64,000 nucleotides of DNA from NCBI GenBank assembly GCA_032629725.1, contig JAFEVB010000014.1, forward strand, positions 124,001-188,000, in the 5' to 3' direction. Every line of letters starts with the position of its first letter. The first letter of the stretch is position 1. Position numbers and translations under genes: made by a program. The stretch comes from Gremmenia infestans. Lineage: Eukaryota > Ascomycota > Leotiomycetes > Helotiales > Hamatocanthoscyphaceae. Below are positions 11,532 to 21,843 of this stretch, piece after piece. Under the pieces are notes generated by a model. It was not told the origin of the DNA and searched no databases. It saw only the letters and a list, made by a program, of their open reading frames with translations.

Positions 11532-12015
11532 CTAGAGGCCACGTAACCACATACAATACATCGTACCCTCTAATCCTGACAACCTGGAATAGGAAAACAA
11601 CTCATGTGATTTCCACGTTGGATATTTTGGCTTACCGTACGTCCTCACCTCCGGGCCCGGCCCTTCCACCGCCCGCTTTTTCAGCAAATTTCGGTCATCT
11701 TTGAATCTTTGGCGCGCGCCAATTGCAAAAGGTTTCTGGTAGCAATGCGCGCGCTCCAGGTGTCCAATCAGACATCAAATGCTTCAGACGCCCGCCACCA
11801 AACAGAACGTCATGCTTCGTCGAAACACCAACAGACTGAAATAGCTCATCCCTTTGTCGAAGTACATTTCATCAGTTGCCATCCGCCTTCGATCCGTCCA
11901 TTCGATCATTCGATAGAAGTATTCTCTCTCAAACTCCATTTATCGTCAACTCATCGAGTGAAGATCACATTCTGTCCCTGCCCACCGCCATTTTCAACGT
12001 CACTCGGTCGGGATC
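11532..12015. other. Intergenic, promoter of the APH-like gene
   Basis: No motif-bearing ORF. GC-rich around 11640-11760, then a CA/TC-rich leader up to the start codon at 12016. Confidence 0.4.
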
Positions 12016-13521
12016 ATGATTGAAGGCCCTGACGACTTCGATAATCTCGTGTGGGACAAGAGAGACGAAGAATGGGAGATAGTGCAGCCGAAGCTTCGCC
12101 ATCGATCTACACTACACGCTGTTGAGGACCTCGGGACAGCGAAGTTTAAAAGTACCGCGAAATGGGTTAGCCCCATGAGTATCGGAGGCTATAATATCAT
12201 ATACAGACTCAAAGTTGAGGGGTTGGATTCTGAGGTCTTGGTTCGACGACCTATTCCATGTTACGCCCAATTTCCTGTTGAGAAAACTTCTATCGAGGCT
12301 GCGACGATGATGTACCTCGAGAAGCACACCAAGATCCCGGTCGCTCGGACTTTCTTCCATGGTGAGGACCCGAAATTGGGATCATTCATTATTATGGAAT
12401 ATATCGAGCACCCCCAGTGCATGGCTACAGCTCAAAATGCTACAAACGAGGATGTTTCCAAACCGTTCACATTGAACCCCTATATCTCAGAGGAAGTCCT
12501 TCAAAACCACTATCAGCATGTAGCGGCATGCTTGCTCGAACTTTCGCAACACACATTCCCTCGAATCGGATCACTGGTCGAGGTCAACCCGGGTACCTTC
12601 TCGATTGCAGCAAGGCCTGTTACGAAGAACATGAACGATATGCTTCAGCTTGCAAATATTCCAGGCGTAATTCTCCCACCGCAATTGAAGACCTATCAAA
12701 CAGCTGATGAATACTATGTATGGCTTGCAGAGATGCATATTGCTCAGCTCGTCTTCCAGCAAAATGATCTCGTCAGAACGGAACAGGAATGCAGAAACAA
12801 GTACGTCGCTCGACAACTCTTCCGCAGACTAGCCAGGGACGGAAAGCTCTCCAAATTTGGTTTTAAAGAGGACAACTGGTCGGCTCAGTCAAAAACCAAG
12901 AGCATGAAGTTGTCCTCAATGCCTTCGAATTCCGATTCATTCCGGCTTTACTGCGATGACCTTCGCCCAGGGAACATTCTCCTTACTGCGTCGGACACAA
13001 TTACTGCAATCATTGACTGGGAATTCACATATGCTGCCCCGAGTCAGTTCTCCCTGGACCCTCCGTGGTGGCTGCTTCTTGACACACCCGACCAATGGGA
13101 CGCCGGTCTTGACGACTGGATCAGACTGTATGAGCCGCGCCTGGAAACATGGATTTCAGCCATGAAGAAAGCCGAAGAAGACACAAAGTTGAAGGGCGGA
13201 ATTGCCGGTGTCCCATTATCTACGTATATGCGAGAGAGTTGGGAGACGGGCAGATTCTGGCTGACATATGTTGCGCGAAAGAGCTGGGCATTCGAGACTA
13301 TATTCTGGAAGTATCTGGATGAGAGGTTCTTTGGCCCACGTAAGCAGGGACTCCCGAGGAATCACTACTGGAAGGCGAGGATTGATCTTTTGAGCGAGGA
13401 TGAGAGAAACGCGATGGAACCTTTTGTTGAGCGAAAGATGAAGACCAGGAAAGAGCGGAAGATAGTGGACTGGGACCCGGAAGCCGCCAAGAGTCGCTTT
13501 GCGGGGATGCTTTTTGATTGA
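12016..13521 (+). CDS. Aminoglycoside phosphotransferase-like (APH) kinase family protein
   Basis: 501 aa, one exon, no signal peptide. The fold is protein-kinase-like of the APH/choline kinase type. The N-lobe carries IGGYNIIYRLKVEG and an EVLVRRP strand. A glycine-poor hinge, FIIMEYIE, follows. The catalytic loop CDDLRPGNILL lies near residue 313 and the metal-binding IIDWEF near 332. The catalytic-loop His of the usual H-x-D motif is replaced by Cys, while the Asp and Asn are kept. An insert separates the hinge and catalytic loop. Fungal genomes hold many such proteins with unknown small-molecule substrates; drug resistance should not be assumed from the name. Confidence 0.85.
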   Translation: MIEGPDDFDNLVWDKRDEEWEIVQPKLRHRSTLHAVEDLGTAKFKSTAKWVSPMSIGGYNIIYRLKVEGLDSEVLVRRPIPCYAQFPVEKTSIEAATMMYLEKHTKIPVARTFFHGEDPKLGSFIIMEYIEHPQCMATAQNATNEDVSKPFTLNPYISEEVLQNHYQHVAACLLELSQHTFPRIGSLVEVNPGTFSIAARPVTKNMNDMLQLANIPGVILPPQLKTYQTADEYYVWLAEMHIAQLVFQQNDLVRTEQECRNKYVARQLFRRLARDGKLSKFGFKEDNWSAQSKTKSMKLSSMPSNSDSFRLYCDDLRPGNILLTASDTITAIIDWEFTYAAPSQFSLDPPWWLLLDTPDQWDAGLDDWIRLYEPRLETWISAMKKAEEDTKLKGGIAGVPLSTYMRESWETGRFWLTYVARKSWAFETIFWKYLDERFFGPRKQGLPRNHYWKARIDLLSEDERNAMEPFVERKMKTRKERKIVDWDPEAAKSRFAGMLFD

Positions 13522-13655
13522 GGACAAAGAACAAAGCTCTCCAAAATAGACTCCAAAGTAACTCGACATGACACTATTGAATCCACAAGCTTCTAGACTA
13601 GTTACTAGATACGAGCTCTTTCTCCTTCTCACTCTTGGACCTTGTGATCCAAGTC

Positions 13656-13895
13656 CTAGCTCAACCACCCCAAAAATTTGTCATAGAAAGCCGCCGAGTC
13701 CTGAATCTGCGGCGCATGTCCTAAATCCGCAAACTCAATCAACGTGCACCCTAGAATAGATGCCGCAACTTGCTTCCTAAGCACCTTATAATGGCCCAAC
13801 AACGGCTTCATATCCGCCGGCGCCCACACCTTCCCGATCACAGTATTATCCTTGTCAGCTACTTTCAATATGGTAATAAGGTGCCCAGAGGCCAT
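13656..13895 (-). pseudogene. 3' fragment of an alpha/beta hydrolase
   Basis: About 79 codons matching the C-terminus of an alpha/beta hydrolase. There is an acidic turn DKDNTVIGK, then TLIEFADLGHAPQIQD, whose His is in the position of the catalytic triad histidine. The 5' boundary reads TTTACAG just before the first codon, like a splice acceptor. Upstream on the minus strand I find no exon with the nucleophile elbow G-x-S-x-G, only decayed sequence. It is therefore a truncated gene or terminal exon whose body has been lost. Confidence 0.6.
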
Positions 13896-14538
13896 CTGTA
13901 AATAAGGATAACCAATAGTATAAAAGCGTCATATGATCATATTCGACGCTGTCCGACATACTCAATCCACGTGATATAGAAATAGAGATGTAAGCTTGTC
14001 ACAAAAGGGGAGGTGTGATAACATAGCTTTAGCCTGAACAAGAGGGGTGCTCAGACTTGTTGCATAGCACTGTAGACCTTACCCCAGATAAGCTTATCGG
14101 ATTCGTTATCAAAAACGGCGCTTAAGAGAGACTAAACGCGGGTCGAAGTAGAAGTTATTGGAGATGACGGCAGAGCTGAGGCTAAGCCTCGAGAAATCGG
14201 TTAAATGGGTTTTGCAACTACTATTAGAATGGAGCAGACGAGTTAACGGACAAGTGTGCAGCACTAACAGAAGGTCAAACGAAAGATTCGGGAGATCCAA
14301 ATGCTAGTCAGAGGAGCACTTACGTAACGACGCAGGCGAGTATCAACATAAGAAGAGGCGTATGAGAGTGCAATACTCACAAATAACGATACTCTATTCC
14401 TATAGGTCTACTACTAAGAACCCAAGAAAGATAAAGAGCTGTAAAGCGTACGGAGTCCTATATGTAGTGATTCCGAATCCCTTACGTAACCCCTACGGAT
14501 CTGTGCGTATTTCCCCTAGCCACGCCTGATTTACAGTC
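13896..14538. other. Decayed flank upstream of the hydrolase fragment
   Basis: Stop-rich on all frames, with many TA dinucleotides and scattered CGTAA/TTACG words. No recognisable coding segment remains. It sits where the missing hydrolase exons should be. Confidence 0.4.
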
Positions 14539-15003
14539 ATGCGTATATCACGTGATATAAGCGAAAAACCCCTGAGTCGGTGTTATGCTAGAGTGCCTCT
14601 GGCTCGGGGACTTCAACTCACACTGCAAGAACTGGTTAGGAGATATGAAACCACCAGAGGAGAAAAGTTAGTGGACGCGGTAGAGAGACTTAACCTCTTC
14701 CAGCTAGTCAAATCAAAGACATATACCTTTATTAGAAATCCAGAAAACCGACCCTCTAGTATTAATCTACTATAGGCAGATAAGATACTAATAGAATAGC
14801 TATAGGTAATAGCTATAGTATTTGTTAACGATCTAGAAGAAAAAGGGCCTATAGATTATCTCTTAGACTATATGCTTATAAAGGCGCTTTGTAGCTAAAT
14901 AATATAAGAAACTTTTACTATAGAATTGCTATAGCAGAACTAGAAGAATATCTAGTAGAAAAAGTTAAAAGCTATAACTAAGATGTGAGGCTGAACTATA
15001 AGT
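14539..15003 (+). pseudogene. Decayed coding remnant with TAG stops (RIP-like)
   Basis: A frame from 14539 encodes protein-like sequence (LTLQELVRRYETTRGEKL, then IRNPENRP). It continues past TAG codons near 14773, 14803 and 14809 as plausible protein (FVNDLEEKGPIDYLLDYM). A further segment in a shifted frame reads IAELEEYLVEKVK. The TAG codons sit where CAG (Gln) would restore a smooth helix, which fits C-to-T decay. TA-rich CTATAG words recur. Parent gene unknown; a mobile-element origin is possible but not shown. Confidence 0.4.
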
Positions 15004-15640
15004 AATGTGCTGTTTGACAGGAGGGATCCAAAATCTGCTCCAGCAGAAACCCTACGAGGGAGCAAAAACGGATTCCGGTGCAAAATTCGGTAAGGAAACT
15101 GTAGCCGGGGCACACAGGAGGCCAAAATGGGTTCCACATTATGGTACGCAGGCTGACTCAGGCTCTGCTCAGGCTCTGCTCCGGCATGTTCACCCTCCGC
15201 TTAGGTTAAAGCAGCACTTGCTTACGTCCGCAGATTAAAACGGAACCAGCGAAAGGGAAAGTTGATCCTGAGTCTGTGGGTATCCCGTCCATATTTTGAC
15301 TTGTCCGATTGTGGTTGCGGAGTTAAGGTTCCTAGGATATTTACAGCGTCTGTTCTTAGGACGGGCATATCAATTCTGCATTTGGTCTATTCATCCTCGG
15401 CAAGGTTTGCATTTTTCTTCTCGTTTCCGTAATTCCATTATTCCATTGTTTTTATTAAACATACTTGAATCCGAACTATGATCTTCCCTCCGTGATTTGA
15501 ATGGTTACTAGAAATGTGAAAATAGAGTTCCCTGCAATGCCCAATAAATGTTCTTCTCACCTTAGTCAAATGATGGTTACAAGGTGCTTCTCTGCCCCGT
15601 TTTCTATGGCTTCACGCCCAATATATCGGTCTTGGCATTC
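15004..15640. other. Intergenic
   Basis: Between the decayed remnant and the HET stop codon. Contains a short repeat of CAGGCTCTGCTC near 15160-15182. No gene found. Confidence 0.4.
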
Positions 15641-17950
15641 TTAAGTGCCTAAGCGAGTATAAGAGCCATTGTCATCCCTTAGCAATAACAAACCCCGCGA
15701 CCCGTTCTTGAGCCAGTCTCCATCCTTGCTAACACCCTCCAAGATAGGGAGCAGAAAACATTTATCTAGCTGCGATTTATCTTGATCTAGCTCACCATCA
15801 CAGCTGATCCTGAACTTAGTGTCGAACCCTAAGTGGTTTCCATAAACGTGGTAGGGATCGTGGTGGGCATCATCAGCATTGGTTTCGATAAAGGACGTCT
15901 CGAACCCCGCGTTTGAGGCTCCGTTACTTCCAGAGCCCCTGCCGCATACTTGCATTGTACTCTCCACATTTTCCAAGCTCCTGTTAGCTGTAGGCCCCAA
16001 TCCCTCTTCTGTGTTATCTTGGTTGCTCCTTCCCTCGTGCTGCTCTATACACCATGGCAAAATAAACGCTTTTAGAACAAGCCTCGCCCAGGTGACCCGT
16101 CCGTAGCAATTGCTAGGATCAACCAACTCAGTATTGATATCCTCCACATCAGCCAGCGATGTATATGTATATGCGAGTTCAATTTGTGCTGTGGAATGCG
16201 AGACTAACCCATCGACGCTAGCCCAGCTCCATGACGGCGCTCTCCACTGCTTTTGCCTGTGAGTCCCAATCCCGGCCCACAACAAACCCTCAGGCATGTC
16301 CTGTCTAAAAATTCCTGCCGCATAGTTGTTTTTGAATGACGCGCCAAACTGCTTTGCCACCGCGGAGAATGCCACCAGCTTATCCTTAGCTGGGAAACTC
16401 AACTTGAGTCTAGAGTAAGTCTCTATCAGCAACCAGTAGTTGAATTTACAGACGCGCGACGGCACTGCTCGTGTTGTTGATGTTGTCTCCTTACAGCTTA
16501 ATTTGGTATGCTCAGGCTGTTTGCTTTCTACCTCAGGAAAGATGTTAAACATAGTTGGCCAGGGGTCAAAATCACAGCTACAGGGTAGGCCAGAAGGAAA
16601 GTATTCGCTCCGCGCAGCTTCTTGACATTCCTACGCAATTCGATCATTCTGGAAATGCAGTGCCCGCGAAGAGAGGAGACGTTCTTGCAAAACCCAGCCG
16701 CGGGAGGTGAGAGGTTGGTCTTTACGACTTTGGCTCAAGTCTGAGCTAGGGGCAAATATTACACACCAGTGCAATTCTTCAAGTGTAGGATGTTTTCTTA
16801 GGTTTCGCAGATGGCGGCATACTATGCGAAAATACTCCCAATGATTTATAACTTTATCTCGAAACCACTGCCATGCTTTGATACCTCCGGTAATTGATAA
16901 GATGTTATGAAGAGAATCATTCTCGAAACTGGTGTCCAACATGGCTGAATGATGAGGCAGCGGCGCCCAGATTTGACAGTCCTGCAAAAATTCTGGATTT
17001 CGGTCAACGAATGCCCCATCATGGGGACTCGAACCATGAATGACAGTCAAATTTAGAACGCAATTCAAATAAATCATCTCCATCTCTGCTGCTTGATGCA
17101 GCCAATCGATGTCTGATCCCTTTCCAGACTGTTTGATACAGAGGCTGTCAATCCAGACGTACTTGATACCGAGGCGCCTACACGCATAGATTGCATCCCG
17201 AAAGCTCTTAGGTATCACGGCTACTGGAATCTTGTTCCGAAATCCTTCGTAGTTGTCCGAGGTCAGGGTGAGAAAAGATGGGTCATTTCCCCAACAATGA
17301 CTTAGTGTAACGTAACCGCCTATAGCCTTTTCTTCGGCTGTGACCACAAGGCGAATCTCGTTGTCATTATCTCCGACTGCGATTATTCGTTTAGGGTACC
17401 AGCCACATCTCCTGTTCCCGTACACGTTATCACATGACTTGTGATTCTCTCTGCACTCCCGAAGCCAGCCTTCAGCTACCTTCATTGCGGCTTCATCCCC
17501 TGTATTGAAAGGTATTTCTCGGGTCTCAAAATTCTCTCGTCTGACGTTCCAGGGCCTCTTTTTCAAGTCCTTCTTCGCCAATTTGAGCATGTTCCGATAA
17601 TTCGGAGCCACAGGGATTGAACTTGCGTTGTGGACGTGGATATCAAATGCATTGTCACTCCAGAAATCAAGACCGGCCAATTTGCCCTCAGTTCTGACGC
17701 CAAATGTGAAAATGAGCCTGAAAAAATCAGAGCGAGGAAGCCGGAAGAATTGGTAGCGGAGCACAAGTGTCCCTGACGCGGCATGGTCGCCTGTACTTCT
17801 GCATAAACGCTCCCGAATTTTATTTTCGAAAATGCAGATCCTGCAACCTAATTGAGCAGCTTGAATCAGATCATTACAGGTTTCATGGTGACAACCCGCT
17901 ATTGTCTTATTGGCATTCTGAAAAATGGAAATGCATTTGGCGCATAGCAT
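15641..17950 (-). pseudogene. Heterokaryon-incompatibility (HET) domain protein with one nonsense codon
   Basis: A single frame spans 770 codons from ATG 17950 to the stop at 15641-15643, broken only by TAG at 16631-16633 (codon 440). The N-terminus has a Cys-rich part (CAKC, CHHETC). The HET domain is near residues 212-370 (GYVTLSHCWG, YVWIDSLCIKQ, EMIYLNC). The conserved rearrangement block SRGWVLQERLLSSRALHF precedes the stop. HET proteins commonly have a Trp-Glu-Cys triplet here, and this gene has stop-Glu-Cys, so TGG became TAG. HET proteins trigger cell death when incompatible hyphae fuse. The truncated 439-aa product would keep the whole HET domain, so function is not excluded. Confidence 0.85.
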
Positions 17951-19366
17951 AGTGAAAGGCTAAATTGTGGTGGTGGAATAGTATTGTTAGGAAGTTTAAC
18001 CTCTTTTTCTGACGTTGGAAAAAGGTTAGCTTAGCGGCAATATTTGCCACCATAAGCATACACGTGACATTAATATGACCGTTGTAAACATCAAGTAACT
18101 GCACACGCTAAGGGTTAGGATTTCAGGGCGTTTAAACCGAGTATTGCAAAAGTGTTTTTTTGGCTAGTTATAGTTTCTAGCCGATTGGCCCCCAAAGTGG
18201 TCACATGTGTACGTTTATTCCCCACATACTCGGGACTCCAGCTTGGTGTCTAATTTGGAGCAGTCGCTGCTGGTTTCAAGAAATAGGGATGGAGTCTGTG
18301 AGGAAGAATTTTATTAGCAGTCCTTTTGACCTAGGTATTCTGAACCCATTTTAATAACCAAGCTGACCAAATTCCCTATTGCTAAAGTAACGCTTTTTAA
18401 TGACACCATGGGTATGCTCTCATGTAATACCGGCCTACTAGATAAGAGTACCTATTAGAAGTCTTATTGACGGCCACCTTACCTTTGCCTAAATCGATTT
18501 TGATTTGAAACTTTTTGTTGGAGTGGTGAGCGGAAGGTTTTGTATCTTTATTCAGGCTACTATGCGCCTGTAAAGAAAGTCCCTGGACAACAAGAAAACC
18601 ATGGGAGAACTCAGAAAAGACGCATACAAGATTGATAGACTTAATCTTAAAACTTCAAATTGAGACTTCTATCTCTTAATGACCTACTCCTTACGGAATA
18701 TTTCGAAGTACCTGTGCTATTGTTTCCACGTGCCGTGCCTGAATCCTTAAGATTCTATGCATCACCGGCTTCCACTAGCTTCAAATTAACAATTCAAGTC
18801 TAACGAAACTTCAAGCATATAAGCCTCCTCTTTAGTTATTATGTTTAGTAAGAGGCGAGAGACCCAACGGCCATAGAATGTTCTACACACCCCTCGAACC
18901 TGCTATTTCCCTTTTCAGTCGCTGTACTAGAATAGTTTGTCAAAAGAATATTATGCTGGCAATAGTTTAATCTACCTCTAATTCACTATATCCATGAATT
19001 TTCGGGCATCGGCGGCTCGGATCATTTATCTCAATCCTGCTTGTTGCGACTGCCCAGTGTCTCGCTAGAGCAAACTGTCAACCTTCCCCCTCACATCTTC
19101 AACCCCTCGACATCTCCTGGGTAACAACAACTCGAGCCACCCTTAGCAAACATCGAGTAAGACAACCATCATCACTTTAGTCGTGCCTTGCGCTGCTCAC
19201 TTCTCCTAGACGCGCATATATCGTCGTTACGACCAACCACGACGTGCTCGGATTCAAGGACCAGCGTCCACATCCTGTTCAACCCCAAGTCAAAAGTACG
19301 ATACCCTTAATTATGCGACATCTATCCACACTTCCCAGTGCTAACAGTTTGCATACATTCCTAATC
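17951..19366. other. Intergenic, gene-free
   Basis: About 1.4 kb with the HET promoter on one side and the promoter of BTB copy 3 on the other. AT-rich; I see no coding frame with motifs and no repeat structure. Confidence 0.45.
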
Positions 19367-20116
19367 ATGACTTCCTCAACTACAACTCCCGGAGCTGCAG
19401 CTGCCACTCCAATCTTCTCGGAGTAAGAGCATACCATAGAATTAAGAGTACAGAGGAACATTCACTAATCAGGCGCCGTTAGAATGCTTGAAGTGGATAT
19501 CGTTGAACTTATTATTGGTTCGGGGAAGAAGACCTACCATGTCCACAAGTCCCTTCTCTGCCAAAAGATTCCCTACTTCGCCAAGATGTTCGAAGGAGGA
19601 TTTAAAGAGGCAATAGAAAAGTCTGCAACCTTTCCAGAAGACCTAGCAGAACCATTCGGCTTGCTTATCAAGTGGGTCTACACCGGCAGGATACGTGACC
19701 TTATTAGACATCCAACAAACCAGACCCTCAACTGGCAAGCAATGGATCACTATCGGCTTGCTGACAAACTAGGCTTGGCTGCATTGAAAGATGAAATTCT
19801 GGATATGTTTCGAGATTCACAAAGAAGACGAATGGCATTATGCGACTGGACATAATCAAGCCAACTTGGTATCGATCGCCTCAGCATAGTTATTTTCGAC
19901 TTTACGCTCTACGTTCTGTGGGAAGCGGTAAATATGTTGAGTACATCCAATTTTGCTGAATTACTTGTCGACAAAGAGCTAGGACCCGCGTTTCTGACAG
20001 CAGTCCGAGATCACGTTCATTCCGGAACTATACAACCAGATCCCCGAACAGATCAGTCTTATGACTACCATTCCCACGGTAAAGATGAGGGATGTCTAGT
20101 CAAGAAAGTTGGTTGA
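19367..20116 (+). pseudogene. BTB/POZ protein, copy 3, one in-frame stop
   Basis: Exon 1 (19367-19422) encodes an Ala/Thr-rich start. A 60-bp intron (donor GTAAGA, branch CTAAT, acceptor TTAG) leads to exon 2 from 19483. The BTB core is intact: DIVELIIG, VHKSLLCQKIPYFAKMF, GGFKEAIEKSATF, LLIKWVYTG. TAA at 19853-19855 interrupts the frame; the same frame then continues to TGA 20114-20116 and carries the family tail YDYHSHGKDEGC. A truncated product of about 141 aa would still contain the BTB domain, so residual function is possible. Confidence 0.72.
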
Positions 20117-20652
20117 AGATTATGGAAATGGAATGCGTTTTAGTGGCTGAGCGGTGGCAGACTTGAATATGAACTCTGCTGGATGCTGCATCTCAGATAG
20201 CATGGGGTACTTGGAACCCAGTATGAGTCAAGCTTTTATGGGATGTGGATGTCTGGCACACACCAATTTTCTCACGAGCATGTAATTCGTGTAATGGTAG
20301 AACAAATATGATTAAGGAAGTCTCCTAATTAACGCAAGATTACAGAAATCACTCCTTTCCCTGGTGACACGCATGTTTTAAGTTATAGGGTGAGGTTATT
20401 TGGGCCGTGAATGATAAATATTCAAGAGAGCGAACACACCAAGATAGACCCTGATTCAGAGTGTACATGGTCAATCGATGGACACTTCTCATTTGTGATT
20501 GCAGCTGTTTATTTCATCCGCAGCCTCCAATTGTTGATGCAGCTTCACCCACTGATAAACTTAACGCAATGTGAAAACTAAAATCCCAAGGCACTTTACA
20601 ATCCCCAGTTTGTTCATTTTCCCTTTACCAACCACTTATTATAAACCGAACA
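20117..20652. other. Spacer between BTB copies 3 and 4
   Basis: No gene seen. AT-rich, with no visible direct repeat of the adjacent BTB genes. Confidence 0.4.
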
Positions 20653-21684
20653 ATGTCTTACACGCCAAGCGAGAATGTGAAGTCAGAAGCGTCGGTAGTC
20701 GCCCAAACTTTCAGCGAGTAAGTTAATTTGCTGTAGTAATGTACAAGCCATAAATATAAAGAAAACTAACTGCAGGGCTACTGCAGAGTTATAGGTGCCG
20801 ACATGGTGAGCTTTGCGTTGGAGAACAGGACCCAAAACTCTATCGAGTTCAAGAGAGCATCCTCTGCCAAACTATACTCTATTTCAACAGCATGTTTGAG
20901 AGTGGCTTTATGGAGGCCTCTGAGAATACAGCTACATTTCTTGAGGAACCACCGGAATCGTTTGGAATTCTTCTCGAGTGGGTATATAACTGTTGTAGCC
21001 TGTAAGTGGCAGGTAGCAAAGCTGAGAAATGCCCTGTGGCAAAGCTTATAGATAGCGTATATACGCTATAACGAATGCTTAGAAATAGGGCTCTTCAAGC
21101 CCTATATATACAGCGTACTTCCTACTGTAGAACAGTAGTCAATTCAAGCTTTTACACCCTGAAAATATTGCTTCAAGCATTGCATACACAGCCTAGAAAC
21201 AACAATAACAGTAAACTACGTCCATCGGTCCAAGACAATACATCGGCAACCAACCAGGCAATCGAATGGGACTGCGTAACAATGTATACCCTCGCCGATA
21301 ATTTATGACTTTCAAGCTTGAAAAATGAAAATCTCGATTCTATCCGAGCTCTCACCGAAAGTATAACTTGCTCTTCACGATTAGTGAAACAGCAGACAAT
21401 TATGACCAAATGCCGGAAAGGTCAACACTCCGTGCTTACGCGCTTGACACGTTGTTATATATCTTTCCACCCAAAGAAACCTCTCGGGTTGGCCAACACC
21501 TGAATTGAAAGATGAGTTTGTGGGAAATGCAGATCTGTGTACCGACTTCATCACCAAATTGCGAGACAATCTATTCTTCAATCGGCGGGCCAGAGATCCC
21601 AGAGATGGCATGAACTGTGACTATCATAGTCATGGCAAAGATGCTGAGTGTTATAGGGCCCATCTGATGAGGTGGAAGAAATGA
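20653..21684 (+). pseudogene. BTB/POZ protein, copy 4, heavily degraded
   Basis: The copy keeps the family order but in several frames. It begins with a start exon and donor GTAAGT as in copy 3. A one-base loss follows near 20803 (D-M-V then E-L-C-V-G in another frame). Next come ILCQTILYFNSMF, MEASENTATF and FGILLEWVYN, ending at TAA 21003-21005. After about 190 bp of foreign-looking sequence it resumes with NQAIEWDCVTMYTLADNL and a TGA. The family tail CDYHSHGKDAEC lies just before the final TGA at 21682-21684. It cannot encode a BTB protein now. Confidence 0.75.
21002..21191. repeat. Palindrome-rich insertion inside BTB copy 4
   Basis: About 190 bp that the BTB paralogues lack at this point. 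It contains an 18-bp perfect palindrome at 21052-21069 and an 8-bp-arm hairpin at 21085-21092/21098-21105 (loop 5). There is also a 7-bp-arm hairpin at 21122-21128/21132-21138 (loop 3) and a short TGCTT/AAGCA hairpin near 21171. It starts with GTAAGT and ends with ACAG, so an intron-like reading is possible but does not restore the frame. It may be a small non-autonomous element; no terminal inverted repeats or target duplication were identified. Confidence 0.4.
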
Positions 21685-21843
21685 GAACGTATGAAACGGA
21701 TCGGACTTTCTCGCGATGTGGAGGGAGATCGACCCGAAAGGTGTGATTGTTAGCTAAGGCAAGATGTTACTAAATGAGAAACCACCCGTTTCATCGTCCA
21801 GTCATATTTACTCAAAATTCCGCATTCCTTCCACATTTTTCTT

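Noticed and set aside
17011..17040. GGTTCGAGTCCCC on the minus strand, like a tRNA T-loop
   Set aside because: It lies inside HET coding sequence and no acceptor stem or anticodon arm can be formed around it.
21002..21191. Plain intron in BTB copy 4
   Set aside because: It has GT and AG ends, but removing it does not bring the flanking BTB segments into one frame, and copy 3 has no intron there.
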